From positions 62,001-126,000 of the forward strand of contig JABISG010000151.1 in NCBI GenBank assembly GCA_018699955.1: a stretch of 64,000 nt of DNA. The letters are read 5' to 3'. Shown here one piece after another: positions 1 through 10,330 of the stretch (positions are counted from its first letter, which is position 1; the number at the start of each line of letters is the position of its first letter). The notes beneath the pieces were generated by a model. That model saw only the letters and a list, made by a program, of their open reading frames with translations. It had not been told where the DNA came from and did no database searches. Source of the stretch: Planctomycetaceae bacterium. GTDB taxonomy: Bacteria; Planctomycetota; Planctomycetia; Planctomycetales; Planctomycetaceae. The position numbers were made by a program, and so were the translations under genes.

Positions 1-468
1 CTTGTCGAAGCGGGTGTTCGCTGCGTGACGTTGGGCTTCAGTCGTTGGGACTGGCACGGCGGCAACTTCAACCGTGGCCGCCAGGATTTCCCAATGCTCG
101 ATCAGGGCGTGAGCGCACTTGTGGAAGACCTCGAACGACGAGACATGCTCGACGACGTGACGGTCATTGTGTGGGGTGAATTCGGACGCACGCCGAAGAT
201 CAACGCCAATGCCGGCCGCGATCATTGGCCCCGCGTTTCATGTGCATTGATGGCGGGCGGCGGGATGAATACCGGACAGGTGATTGGTTCCACCAACCGA
301 TTGGGCGAATACGCAGAGGATCGTCCGGTCCATTTTCAGGAGATCCATGCGACGCTGTATAAGAATCTGGGGATCGACGTTCGACACACGACGCTTCCCG
401 ATCTGCAGGGCCGCCCGCGATTCCTCGTCGATAACGACGAATACCAGTTCTTGCCGGAATTGGCATGA
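1..468 (+). CDS. DUF1501 domain-containing protein, C-terminal part (5' end outside window)
   Basis: The reading frame is open from base 1, so only the last 155 residues are present. The segment WGEFGRTPKIN followed by GRDHWP is the hallmark of the DUF1501 family, a sulfatase/alkaline-phosphatase-fold group usually 420-490 residues long with an N-terminal TAT signal. The conserved H and D in GRDHWP match metal-site positions of that superfamily. In planctomycetes these proteins are usually paired with DUF1549/DUF1553 cytochrome-like proteins, which would lie to the left of this window. The stop codon overlaps the ATG of the next gene by four bases (ATGA), suggesting translational coupling. 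The substrate is unknown. Confidence 0.88.
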   Translation, partial: LVEAGVRCVTLGFSRWDWHGGNFNRGRQDFPMLDQGVSALVEDLERRDMLDDVTVIVWGEFGRTPKINANAGRDHWPRVSCALMAGGGMNTGQVIGSTNRLGEYAEDRPVHFQEIHATLYKNLGIDVRHTTLPDLQGRPRFLVDNDEYQFLPELA

Positions 469-1169
469 CCACCGGGGTTTCATCGCAGGAACCAATCGAC
501 TCCGCCGCTGTGAAGGAGCCGTCAAGCCACACTGCACGGCTCACACGCACTGAGTTGCGGCGCCGATTGTGGCACATGGCCCCTGGACTTCTGCCCTTCG
601 TGATGTGGTATTTCCCACATCGCGATCCCATCTCACCGACAATGCGCGGCATCATGGTGGCCGTGGTGTTCGGATTGGCGATTGGGATCTTCGCCGGCTA
701 TCGCCGCATTCGGCGGCAGGGTGAATCGAACCAGCGACTAGCGGCTGTTGCAGGATATGCGGCCAGCGTGCTGTTGACGCTGATCGCCTTTCCGAACGAT
801 GCCGAGTTGGGGCTGACGGTACTCGCGATCCTCGCCTTCGGCGACGGTTCGGCAACGCTTGGCGGGCTGTTGATTGGCGGGCCGAAACTTCCTTGGAATC
901 GCAAAAAAACGGTGTCCGGGTTTTTCTGTTTTCTCATCGTCGGTGGAGCGATGGCGTCATTCATTTACTGGGGCGAAACACAGATGAATCCCGAAGCTGT
1001 TCCCCCGTTCGCAACAATTCGAACCGCGCTGATCTGCGGTGGCTTGGCTGCATTGTTGGCGGCAGTGGTCGAATCGATTCCATCGCGAATTAACGACAAC
1101 GTTCGCGTCGGTGCCGTCGCAGCCGCCACCGTCGTAATAACGCACGCAGCGATTGTCGGCGGATCTTGA
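465..1169 (+). CDS. Dolichol/phytol-kinase-like (CDP-diglyceride synthase-like) integral membrane protein
   Basis: A 234-residue protein with about seven hydrophobic segments. Residues 125-134 read FGDGSATLGG and residues 142-152 read LPWNRKKTVSG. This pair, an acidic DG motif followed by a basic KKTxxG motif, is characteristic of the SEC59/VTE5/phosphatidate-cytidylyltransferase-like membrane family that phosphorylates or CMP-activates polyprenyl, phytyl or diacyl lipids. It acts in the cytoplasmic membrane; the lipid substrate cannot be read from sequence. The ATG overlaps the stop of the DUF1501 gene by four bases. A following minus-strand gene converges on it with only 50 bp between stops and no obvious hairpin. 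Confidence 0.8.
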   Translation: MTTGVSSQEPIDSAAVKEPSSHTARLTRTELRRRLWHMAPGLLPFVMWYFPHRDPISPTMRGIMVAVVFGLAIGIFAGYRRIRRQGESNQRLAAVAGYAASVLLTLIAFPNDAELGLTVLAILAFGDGSATLGGLLIGGPKLPWNRKKTVSGFFCFLIVGGAMASFIYWGETQMNPEAVPPFATIRTALICGGLAALLAAVVESIPSRINDNVRVGAVAAATVVITHAAIVGGS

Positions 1170-1219
1170 AACACCAAATCCTGCCACACCGGTTCCGGCG
1201 GTTGAGAATCGATGCCAAG

Positions 1220-2116
1220 CTACGCCATCTCATGTGCGACATAGGCGTCGATCACGCGCTGTTCGCCTTCTTCACCGGGTCGGGAGTTACCGTGCTCCAT
1301 TCCCAGCAGTCCGTCAAATCTTCTTGCCGTGATGTGCCGGAACACGCTGCGAAAATCGATCTGTCCGGTTCCCGGTTCTTTACGGCCGGGATTGTCGCCC
1401 ACCTGAAAATATGCGATCTCGTCCCAGCACTCTTCGATGTTCGGGATCAGTCGGCCGGACGAAGCCGGTTGATCGGCCACATCAAACATCAACTTGCAGG
1501 CAGGACTATCAACTGCGCGGCAGATGCGCCGGGCTTGCGATGTGCTTCGCAGGAACATGCCTCTGCCGTTCAACGGTTCGAGAACCATCACGCGGCTGTC
1601 GTGTTCGCAAAGTTCGGCACACCGCTTTAGCAACTCAACAGCATGAGCCATCTGCTGCTCTGCCGAGAGCCGGTCATCGATTTTACCCGGCACCACAATC
1701 ATCCAGCGGGCGTCCATCTGGCGTGCGACTTCAAGCGACTTCTGCATGTCGAACAGAATTTGTGACCGCAAATGTTTTCGTCCGGAAGTGAATGTCGGGC
1801 TGCCAAACTCGGCCGTCGCGATAAACGTCCCCATCGACATGCCGCGGCGATCCATCTCCGCCCGGACTTGCTGCCGCCATTGTTTCGGTCGGTCTCTAAG
1901 GCCGTTGTCTTGCAGTGACCGAAATCCCTGATCGGCCATGAAACGGATTTGATCGATCGGGTCATCACCCGCGAGATTTCGAAACATGCCGAAATGCGGT
2001 GCATAGTTGAGGCGAAACCGACCTGGCGTTTTGGCGTCGGCCCGTTGTGGCGACAGCCCCGCTGTCAGCGCGACTCCGCCTGCCAAACCGGTTGTCAGAA
2101 AGTCTCGTCGATTCAT
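1220..2116 (-). CDS. TAT-exported TIM-barrel protein, hydroxypyruvate isomerase-like (AP endonuclease 2 family)
   Basis: The start is taken at the ATG at 2116 because it opens with MNRRDFLTTGLAGG, a twin-arginine-type signal (RRDF then a hydrophobic stretch ending near Ala28). The mature part shows the sugar isomerase/epimerase pattern: LEPLN with a metal-ligand Glu, FDVADQ, then VGDNPGRKEPGTGQIDF and a terminal GMEHGNS. The GDNPGRxEPGTG block is typical of hydroxypyruvate isomerase-like proteins. Export by TAT suggests it folds in the cytoplasm with its metal before secretion. It is the last of a same-strand run with the PLD, metG and fumC genes but is separated from PLD by 93 bp containing a GC hairpin. 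The real substrate is uncertain. Confidence 0.8.
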   Translation of the reverse strand: MNRRDFLTTGLAGGVALTAGLSPQRADAKTPGRFRLNYAPHFGMFRNLAGDDPIDQIRFMADQGFRSLQDNGLRDRPKQWRQQVRAEMDRRGMSMGTFIATAEFGSPTFTSGRKHLRSQILFDMQKSLEVARQMDARWMIVVPGKIDDRLSAEQQMAHAVELLKRCAELCEHDSRVMVLEPLNGRGMFLRSTSQARRICRAVDSPACKLMFDVADQPASSGRLIPNIEECWDEIAYFQVGDNPGRKEPGTGQIDFRSVFRHITARRFDGLLGMEHGNSRPGEEGEQRVIDAYVAHEMA

Positions 2117-2147
2117 TACCACTGTCTCGCACACAAGTATCGCATCA

Positions 2148-2163
2148 GGGGGCTAACGCCCCC
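2148..2163. repeat. GC-rich hairpin between PLD and TIM-barrel genes
   Basis: GGGGGC and GCCCCC flank a TAAC loop, giving a 6-bp all-GC stem. It is followed by no T-run on either strand, so it is more likely a REP-like palindrome or RNA-processing stem than a canonical terminator. Confidence 0.5.
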
Positions 2164-2209
2164 CGCTCGCCTTTTCTATCCAGTACCCACTATCACCGAT
2201 CCGCTGACA

Positions 2210-2899
2210 CTATTCAAATCGCTTCCACAAATCTTCAAACATTTCGGCGAACGGATCGATGAAACGGCGGTCGCCGGTGATAATGAAATTCTCCTCGTTA
2301 CGATTGGCCGCCGACCGCGTCCAGTTGTAACTTCCGGTCAGTAGCAGCGAGCGGTCGAAGATTGCGAACTTGTGGTGCATGTGGTTTTCCGATTGATCGA
2401 TTCTCACATCGATGCCGGCGGAGGAAAGTTTGTCGATATCTGAACCACGGTCACCCGACTTGTCGTCGTCAGAAATAATTTGCACCTTCACCTTACGGCG
2501 GTGCGCGTCGAGAATGGCCGACGCCAATCGGTCGTCGGTAATGGTGAACACACAAATCTCGATAGAGATCTTGGCCCGTGAAAGCAACTGCTGAATTCGA
2601 CGCGGGCAATCGTCCGATGGACTGAAGTGGGACTCGGCTCGCACGGCTTTTTGATCTCCGCCACCATGCTGTTCGAGCAGTTTGATGACACTTTCCAACC
2701 ATTCCAGCATCGTGCCGCGATCGGTGTTTTCAACCGCCTCACGGGCCAGATCAAACGCCATCGCCCGATACACCGAGAGATCGTGTTCGGTCGGTTCGAT
2801 GTGATCGAGGATTTGATTCAGTGCCGACCGCTCGCCCCGGGACAGCCGAAAATCATCAAGCGTTTGCTCCAGCATGTTGCGAATCTGTTGCGGCTGCAT
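2210..2899 (-). CDS. Single-HKD phospholipase D-like nuclease family protein
   Basis: A 229-residue protein starting at the ATG at 2899. Residues 1-95 are a helical, charged region with no recognised motif. Residues 100-229 form a PLD-like domain with the full HxKx4Dx6GSxN motif: His175, Lys177, Asp182, Gly189, Ser190, Asn192. A single HKD motif per chain is typical of the Nuc/PLD6-like group, which dimerises to build one active site and often cleaves nucleic acid or cardiolipin. No signal peptide is visible, so it is probably cytoplasmic. The N-terminal helical part may be a regulatory or oligomerisation module. The substrate (DNA, RNA or lipid) cannot be decided from sequence. Confidence 0.85.
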   Translation of the reverse strand: MQPQQIRNMLEQTLDDFRLSRGERSALNQILDHIEPTEHDLSVYRAMAFDLAREAVENTDRGTMLEWLESVIKLLEQHGGGDQKAVRAESHFSPSDDCPRRIQQLLSRAKISIEICVFTITDDRLASAILDAHRRKVKVQIISDDDKSGDRGSDIDKLSSAGIDVRIDQSENHMHHKFAIFDRSLLLTGSYNWTRSAANRNEENFIITGDRRFIDPFAEMFEDLWKRFE

Positions 2900-2957
2900 G
2901 ATGTTGGCTTTCAAATGAATCGAGAATCGAACAGCTGCGGTGCATCGCACCGCTAAG

Positions 2958-2980
2958 GCTGCGAACGGTTGGTTCGCAGC
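2958..2980. repeat. 9-bp stem hairpin upstream of PLD gene
   Basis: GCTGCGAAC and GTTCGCAGC are perfect reverse complements separated by GGTTG. It lies in the 149-bp gap between metG and the PLD gene, about 60 bp upstream of the PLD start codon. Confidence 0.55.
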
Positions 2981-3002
2981 TAGGTAAGATCACTGCGGTT
3001 GA

Positions 3003-3035
3003 AGAAACCCGGTTTTTTGGAAAAACCGGGTTTCT
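3003..3035 (-). terminator. 15-bp perfect inverted repeat after metG
   Basis: Arms at 3003-3017 and 3021-3035 are perfectly complementary with a 3-base loop; the core is AAACCCGG against CCGGGTTT with A/T runs on the inside. It sits 14 bp beyond the metG stop. A related short palindrome occurs at 62204-62218, so it may be a dispersed repeat that serves as a terminator. There is no external T-run, so termination is inferred from position. Confidence 0.5.
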
Positions 3036-3048
3036 GGCCGTGAGCAAA

Positions 3049-5100
3049 CTAATGCACGCGCATGCCCGGTTGCGCTCCGCTGTCGGGGCGTAACACGTAA
3101 ATGTCTTTACCGCCGGGACCGGATGCGAGCACCATCCCTTCACTCACACCGAACCGCATTTTTCGTGGCGCGAGATTTGCGCAACAGATGACAAGCTGTC
3201 CCAACAGGTCTTCGGGTTCGTAAACCCCCTTGATGCCGGCGAACACGTTGCGGGTCACATCGCCACCCAACGAAAGTTTTAGGCCGAGCAACTTGTCGGC
3301 CCCCTCGACGTGGCCCGCTTCGATCACACGGGCAACGCGCATATCGACTTTGACAAAATCGTCGTACGTGCATTCTTCTTCGGTCAGCGGTTCCTTCTCC
3401 AACGCTTCGGGGCCGTCGTTGTATTGGTTGTCGCCGCCCGCTGCTTCGTCGGCCTGTGTTTCTTTTGATTCTTCGATCATAGCTTGAACCTGTTTCTCCT
3501 CGACTCGTTTCATCATGTGTTGAAATTTGTTAACCGACGTGCCGACCAGCGGCGTCTGCGACTTTTCCCAGTCGCCCGGTCCAATCGGATCGTTTAATAA
3601 TTCCGCAGTCTGCTTCGCCAATCCCGGCAGCACCGGGGCGAGATAGATCGCCACCTGCCGAAACAGATTGAGCGCCACCGTGCAGATGTCGCGCAGTTCG
3701 TCCTGTTTCGCCGGATCTTTACGCAGCTTCCACGGCTCGCGGTCTTCCACGTACTTGTTCGCCCGGTCACACAGCATCATCACCTCGCGCATCGCAGCTG
3801 CGTAGTCGCAGTTCTCGTAATGTTTGGCAACAGTTTCTCCCGCATCGGCTGCCTGCTGGAACAAACCGCCGTCGTCCGGATACACATCCGACAGATTCCC
3901 GTCTTGGACGAACTTTGCACTCCGGCTCGCGATATTCACTGCTTTGCCGACAAGGTCGGAATCGATTTTCGCCTTGAATTCGTCCAGATTCAAATCGAGA
4001 TCATCGAGCCGCGAACCGAGTTTCGAGGCGTAGTAGTAGCGCAGATGCGCCGGGTCGAGATGCTTGAGGTACGTCGAAGCCATCACGAACGTGCCTTGCG
4101 ACTTCGACATCTTCTCGCCGCCGACGGTTAGAAAGCCGTGAATGTGGACTTTTTCGGGCAGGTTGAACCCGGCCGTTTTTAGCATGCCGGGCCAGAAGAG
4201 CGTGTGGAAATAGGTGATGTCTTTGCCGATGAAATGATGGATCTCCGTGTCTGGACTCCGCCACCAGTCGTCGAGCTTCTCGTTGTGTTTTTCACACCAC
4301 TGTTTTGTCGAAGCGATGTAGCCAATCGGCGCATCGAACCAGACATACCAGTAGTTGCCGGGGCTGTCGGGAATCTCGAATCCAAAATATGGTCCGGGGC
4401 GGGAAATGTCCCAGTCGCGGAGCGGCTCGTGCAGAAAGTGCCCCTTGAGATAGTTGGCGACCTCGGTCTGCAGGTGATCGTCGCCGATCGCCCAGTCGTT
4501 CAGGAACTCGTGAAGCTGTTCGAGTTCGATGAAGAGGTGATTCTCCGAGCGAACTTCCGGCGTTGCGCCGCTCAATGTGCTGATTGGGTCGATCAACTCG
4601 GCCGGGCTGTAGTGATGGCCGCATTTGGAACAGTTATCTCCGGGTTGGTCGGTTGACTCGCATTTCGGACAGGTGCCGCGCACGAATCGGTCGGCGAGGA
4701 ATGTGCCTTCGACCGGGTCGAAGAGTTGTTCGACGTCTTTCTCTTTGACCAGACCGGCCTGGCGAATCGACTCCCAGATTTCGCCGCACAGTTCGCGGTT
4801 TTCGGGGCTGTTGGTGCTGCCGTAGTTGTCGAATTCGATGTCGAAGCCGGCGAAATCGCGTTCGTGGGCGGCCTGCATTTCGGCGATGAGTTCGTCTTCG
4901 CTGCGGCCTTCCTGCCGCGCGCGAATCATAATCGCTGTGCCGTGCGTGTCGTCGGCACAGATGTAGATGCAGCGATGTCCGCGCAGCTTTTGGAAGCGGA
5001 CCCAGATATCGGTCTGCAGATATTCGACCAGATGGCCGAGGTGGACGTGACCGTTGGCGTACGGTAGCGCCGCGGTCACAAGAATTCTACGCTGCGTCAT
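3049..5100 (-). CDS. metG: Methionine--tRNA ligase
   Basis: A 683-residue class I aminoacyl-tRNA synthetase that charges initiator and elongator tRNA-Met in the cytoplasm. The HIGH-type motif is at residues 13-23 (PYANGHVHLGH). The zinc knuckle has Cys144, Cys147, Cys157 and Cys160, and KMSKS lies at 330-334. The C-terminal 100 residues (about 583-683) form the tRNA-binding EMAP/TRBD domain beginning near FVKVDMRVARV, which mediates dimerisation in long MetRS. The start is supported by AGGAG just upstream of the ATG (reads AGGAGACACA then ATG). Length and domain order are typical. It follows fumC by 48 bp on the same strand, so the two may be co-transcribed. Confidence 0.98.
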   Translation of the reverse strand: MTQRRILVTAALPYANGHVHLGHLVEYLQTDIWVRFQKLRGHRCIYICADDTHGTAIMIRARQEGRSEDELIAEMQAAHERDFAGFDIEFDNYGSTNSPENRELCGEIWESIRQAGLVKEKDVEQLFDPVEGTFLADRFVRGTCPKCESTDQPGDNCSKCGHHYSPAELIDPISTLSGATPEVRSENHLFIELEQLHEFLNDWAIGDDHLQTEVANYLKGHFLHEPLRDWDISRPGPYFGFEIPDSPGNYWYVWFDAPIGYIASTKQWCEKHNEKLDDWWRSPDTEIHHFIGKDITYFHTLFWPGMLKTAGFNLPEKVHIHGFLTVGGEKMSKSQGTFVMASTYLKHLDPAHLRYYYASKLGSRLDDLDLNLDEFKAKIDSDLVGKAVNIASRSAKFVQDGNLSDVYPDDGGLFQQAADAGETVAKHYENCDYAAAMREVMMLCDRANKYVEDREPWKLRKDPAKQDELRDICTVALNLFRQVAIYLAPVLPGLAKQTAELLNDPIGPGDWEKSQTPLVGTSVNKFQHMMKRVEEKQVQAMIEESKETQADEAAGGDNQYNDGPEALEKEPLTEEECTYDDFVKVDMRVARVIEAGHVEGADKLLGLKLSLGGDVTRNVFAGIKGVYEPEDLLGQLVICCANLAPRKMRFGVSEGMVLASGPGGKDIYVLRPDSGAQPGMRVH

Positions 5101-5148
5101 TGTGTCTCCTGCGGAGAGTCAAGGGACTCGTGTCTGCTGACCCTCATC

Positions 5149-6573
<1,425 letters not shown>

Positions 6574-6903
6574 GGTGGTTCATTCCAAAATTGATGGGCC
6601 GGAAACTGTGACGCCGGGAATCTTCTGAGCAACAACTGCATTGAATATAACAGGTTGAATCGAGCTTACAATCGGTCGGTCGCAAGGTTTACCCTTGTCG
6701 TCGTGGTCGCCAGAACTGGGAAATCAGACATGCGAAGCGAAGTGGTCGCACGACGTGAGTTAACTTCAGTTTCGCTCTCCTTCAAACAGACTGGAAACGT
6801 TTGAGCATCCACGGAGAACGGTATACGATTGAATCGGGATTTCCGCGGAACGCCTCCGCACTCAACGCGCCGGCGTTTGTTCATCCAGGAATGTGAAAGC
6901 ACT
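6574..6903. other. Non-coding region between fumC and zinc-ribbon gene
   Basis: This 330-bp stretch separates two divergent genes and should contain the promoters of both. No gene, strong hairpin or convincing -35/-10 pair was recognised. Confidence 0.4.
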
Positions 6904-7635
6904 ATGCCGATTTCCGTAACCTGCGACTGCGGTCGCTCGTATCAAGTGACCGCAAAGCACGCTGGCAAGAAGTTTCGCTGCAAAGCGTGTGGCGAAAGGC
7001 TGTCTGTTCCCAGCAAGAGCACCGGTAATCGCAACAAGACCAGTAGCCGCGAAAAGAAGAGCCAAGAGCTGGATCTGTTTGAGGACTTGGTCGGAGATGA
7101 CTCTGGGGATGATGATTTTGAGGACTACCCAGCCCGAGAAGAATACGTATCCCCACCACCACGCAAACTCAAACGCAAGCCGCTCCCCAAACAACGCCAG
7201 CAAAAACGTCGCCGTGGCATGCCAATCACGGTGATGATCGCCATCCTCTGCGAAGCCGTGCTGATCATCCAGAGTAGCTTGATCACGTTGGGATACCTCT
7301 TCGCAGCATGGCATGAAGGAGTTGGCAGTATGCGTTTGTATTTGGGTACCTCGCTCATCGGTGGCCTCCGAATCGCCATTGAGTATATCCTCATACGGGG
7401 ATTCATTAATCGCCGAAATCGATCGCGATGGGTGGCAATCGCTCTTTCATTCGCATCTCTTGCGGTCTTCGGACTCGTGCTGATAACGATCCTCGCAGCG
7501 TATAGGCCCCTTCCCCGTGGGTTTTTTGGCATTCGCGATATCATGATGCATCTCTGTCTGATCCAGATTTCGATTGACCTGGTTGAAATCACCATGCTCT
7601 TGCTGCCACCGTCGGGCAGGTACTTCAATTCCTGA
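6904..7635 (+). CDS. Zinc-ribbon domain integral membrane protein of unknown function
   Basis: The 243-residue frame is started at the ATG at 6904 because it opens directly into a zinc ribbon: VTCDCG at residues 5-10 and CKACG near 26-30. An acidic linker (residues 60-80) and a basic Pro/Lys/Arg-rich linker (about 85-105) follow. The C-terminal 140 residues hold about four hydrophobic helices. This layout, a short cytoplasmic zinc ribbon, a charged linker and a membrane domain, is common among planctomycete hypothetical proteins. No catalytic motif is visible, so no function is proposed. Confidence 0.75.
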   Translation: MPISVTCDCGRSYQVTAKHAGKKFRCKACGERLSVPSKSTGNRNKTSSREKKSQELDLFEDLVGDDSGDDDFEDYPAREEYVSPPPRKLKRKPLPKQRQQKRRRGMPITVMIAILCEAVLIIQSSLITLGYLFAAWHEGVGSMRLYLGTSLIGGLRIAIEYILIRGFINRRNRSRWVAIALSFASLAVFGLVLITILAAYRPLPRGFFGIRDIMMHLCLIQISIDLVEITMLLLPPSGRYFNS

Positions 7636-8015
7636 CAGCAGCGATTTCGCATCACAGTCAGGTCGCGTGCACTTTTGCAATAACCACCGAATGGGAAACG
7701 GAACACGCGGATCGTACAATCTCCGCGCAACTAGGCCCGGTAGAATGCACAACGGCGTTGAAATTCTTACAACGCTGCCTCTCGGAAAACTGCGTTCTCC
7801 CTCCTTGTGCCAAAGTGGTGTGTGCGTCGTATTGCATTACTATGTAATGGTTTATCGTCATTTGGCGACTACAGTTATCCGAAAACCTGCCAATTTCCCA
7901 CATTTGGACTCAAGTTTGCTCCTACGGCAATTGTTCGGCATGGATTGGCAAACGACTTTTTCGCCGCTTAAGATTCCCTACCAAAAAACACGGTTGCAAC
8001 CAGGAGAGAAAGAGC
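7636..8015. other. Non-coding region with two short dyads
   Basis: A 380-bp gap before the HEVSH-protein gene. Two small inverted repeats are visible: GCGTTG/CAACGC at 7755-7775 and CATTAC/GTAATG at 7835-7849. Either could be an operator, but neither matches a family I know. The downstream gene has a clear ribosome-binding site, AGGAGAGAAAG, before its ATG. Confidence 0.35.
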
Positions 8016-9155
8016 ATGGATGCTCGTCTACTGAAGGCTGCGATTCTGATTTCGACGTTCACCTCGCTGGGTGCGACCTACCGCACGCCGAATTTCGTCG
8101 TCAACGCTCCAACTGCGGAAGCTGCCGAAAAGGTGGGGCGGACGGCGGAACATTTTCGCAGCGAATTGGCCGTCGCCTGGCTCGGCCACGAGTTACCCCA
8201 CTGGTATCACCCCTGCCCCATCTCGGTGAAGGTGGGCCAGATTGGAGCCGGCGGTTCAACAACTTTTTCGTTCGATCGTGGTTCGGTCTTCGGCTGGAGA
8301 ATGAAGGTGCAGGGTTCGCTGGAACGCATCCTTGATAGCGTCGTTCCGCACGAGGTTTCGCACACAATTTTCGCCAGCCACTTTCGCCGCCCCCTGCCCC
8401 GTTGGGCCGACGAAGGCGCAGCGACGCTGATCGAACATTCTTCCGAGCGACGCCGCCAGCACATGGTGCTGAAGCAGGTTTGGAACACCAAGCGGCGAAT
8501 GTCGCTGAGAAAGCTGATGTCGATCAAGGAGTACCCGCGCGAGATGCAGAGCGTGCTGACGTTGTACGCACAAGGTTACTCGCTGGCTGATTTTCTCGTG
8601 CAGGCCGGCGGCCGATCACGCTATCTCAAATTCTTGAACGACGCGCATCGAAGCAACTGGGACACAGCGCTGCGGCAGAATTATGACGTCAACACTGTTG
8701 AAGAGTTGGAGACACGCTGGACGGGTTGGGTTGTCGCCGGCAGTCCACCGATCAACTTGCCTAAGGGGCAAATGTTGGCTGCCACCTCGACACCGAAAGA
8801 TCCCAAGGCCCCGGTCATTCGATCGCAGAGTCCCGATGCCGTTAACTCAAAGGGGCGGCTTGCGGGGATCGATGGCGGGATTCGACGTGGAAGGGGTTTG
8901 ACTGCTCCCAATCCTGCACCGAACCGAAAACCGAAGGTCGTCGGCGCTGCGGCATCGACGAAGCGTGGATCGACGTCACCATTCACACCGGCCCAAGTTC
9001 AGGCGATTAACGATGGTTGGGTGCCGGTCGCTGGACCACGACTTCCGCGGCCCGCACCGCTGGCGATGAAAATGCCGGCTTCGGCCGTCGCCAATCGTCG
9101 GATCCGAACATCAACCAATGAAAGAGACACGATGAGGGTTCGGCTCCCGCAATAG
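8016..9155 (+). CDS. Gluzincin-type metalloprotease-like protein (peptidase MA-like)
   Basis: A 379-residue protein. Residues 112-116 are HEVSH, an HExxH zinc motif, and Glu133 in DEGAA (16 residues later) fits the third zinc ligand of gluzincins such as the peptidase MA family. The N-terminus (residues 1-20) is weakly hydrophobic and could be a signal, but no clear cleavage site is seen. After about residue 235 the chain becomes Pro/Lys/Ala-rich and is probably disordered. The ATG is preceded by AGGAG at a good distance. It stands alone between a long leader and a strong terminator, so it is probably monocistronic. Substrate unknown. Confidence 0.72.
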   Translation: MDARLLKAAILISTFTSLGATYRTPNFVVNAPTAEAAEKVGRTAEHFRSELAVAWLGHELPHWYHPCPISVKVGQIGAGGSTTFSFDRGSVFGWRMKVQGSLERILDSVVPHEVSHTIFASHFRRPLPRWADEGAATLIEHSSERRRQHMVLKQVWNTKRRMSLRKLMSIKEYPREMQSVLTLYAQGYSLADFLVQAGGRSRYLKFLNDAHRSNWDTALRQNYDVNTVEELETRWTGWVVAGSPPINLPKGQMLAATSTPKDPKAPVIRSQSPDAVNSKGRLAGIDGGIRRGRGLTAPNPAPNRKPKVVGAAASTKRGSTSPFTPAQVQAINDGWVPVAGPRLPRPAPLAMKMPASAVANRRIRTSTNERDTMRVRLPQ

Positions 9156-9265
9156 CCGAACGCGCGATAGACTGTCGGATCTCCGGTGGACCCAAAACGT
9201 CTCCCCTCTCTCCCCACTGGGTAGGCTAATCGGATACGACAATTCCAGCTGTCGCCCCTCATCGA

Positions 9266-9300
9266 CGGGCCGTCGGATCCCCACTCCGACGGCCCGTTTT
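9266..9300 (+). terminator. Rho-independent terminator
   Basis: A perfect 12-bp stem (CGGGCCGTCGGA at 9266-9277 and its complement at 9285-9296) with a 7-base loop is followed by TTTT. It lies 110 bp after the metalloprotease-like gene and reads on the plus strand. The minus-strand glycosyltransferase gene ends just beyond, at 9319. Confidence 0.88.
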
Positions 9301-9318
9301 CGTAGTCGTGGTCACCGA

Positions 9319-10314
9319 CTATGCGACAAACCAGGCATCGACGCCAGACCGGTATCCCCGCGACAGAATCTGCGGGCGGATCAGCGCGCGGGCGTTTTCG
9401 GCTCCAACGGCAATAATCAGCGGTGTGCCATCGGCGGCGGGCATTTCTGTGGGATGTGAGATCGGAACGCCGTGGATTTGGTTGTTGACCTTGCGTTTGT
9501 TGATGTCGTAACCGCAGCGGACGGCAATGTTCTGAGTCTGTAGCCAGCGCAACCAGGGTTTACCGGTTTCTCCGACGCCCCAGAGATCGACGCAACGGAC
9601 ATCGCGCAGCGGGCCGGCAAGCAGATGTGATTGCCGACAACGCATAAAGGCATCCAAGGTGTAACGGGAGTCGGTTCGCGTCAATCTACCGGGATGATCG
9701 GCCCAGTCGAACAGAATCTCTTTCACTTTGCCGAACCGCATACCCACGGCGGCCGCCCGCAGCATCAGCTCATAGTCTTCGGGAAATCCGCCGTCGTAGA
9801 ATCCCATTTCGAAATAACGGCGTCGCGCCAAGATTGTTGGATTGACCAATGGAAACTCGACGAAGCGGAGTGCGGAAATCTGTTCGCCATCGATGGTCTC
9901 TTCGTTGATCCAACGCTCGTATCGGTTCATCGAAAGAGAGATGCTGCTTAGTTCGTTCAAGATTCGGACTTGGCAGCCCACGACGTCAAAATTCTGTTTG
10001 TGAAGCAGCTGGAGTTGCCTTTGCAGCCGTTCTGGATGAGAGAAATCGTCGGCATCCATCCGCGCGATTATTGGTGCAACGGCAAGCTCGGTTGCGAAAT
10101 TTGTTGCGACGGCAACACCACGATGCTTGCACTCAATGAGCCTTAAACGTGGATCGCCAATGTCTCGGACGACGGCAGCTGTCTCATCCGTCGAACCATC
10201 ATCAACGACAATCAATTCGATTTCGCGCAACGTCTGGTCGAGGACCGAACGTACGGCGCGCGCGATTGTCCGGGCGCCATTGAATACCGGCAAAACAACG
10301 GAGACATCTGGCAT
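9319..10314 (-). CDS. Family 2 glycosyltransferase with C-terminal Rossmann-like domain
   Basis: Started at the ATG at 10314, which opens MPDVSVVLPVFNG, the usual GT2 N-terminus. Residues 1-220 are a GT-A fold with VVDDGSTDE, MDADD (the DxD nucleotide-sugar/metal motif) and PEDYELMLR (catalytic-region ED). The last ~90 residues start with VDLWGVGETGKPW and look like a small nucleotide-binding domain sometimes attached to GT2 enzymes. It transfers a sugar in envelope glycan synthesis; donor and acceptor are unknown. It is the last gene of the minus-strand ABC operon, only 16 bp after the HEAT-repeat gene. Confidence 0.87.
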   Translation of the reverse strand: MPDVSVVLPVFNGARTIARAVRSVLDQTLREIELIVVDDGSTDETAAVVRDIGDPRLRLIECKHRGVAVATNFATELAVAPIIARMDADDFSHPERLQRQLQLLHKQNFDVVGCQVRILNELSSISLSMNRYERWINEETIDGEQISALRFVEFPLVNPTILARRRYFEMGFYDGGFPEDYELMLRAAAVGMRFGKVKEILFDWADHPGRLTRTDSRYTLDAFMRCRQSHLLAGPLRDVRCVDLWGVGETGKPWLRWLQTQNIAVRCGYDINKRKVNNQIHGVPISHPTEMPAADGTPLIIAVGAENARALIRPQILSRGYRSGVDAWFVA

Positions 10315-10330
10315 GGTGTTTTTGCCGAAC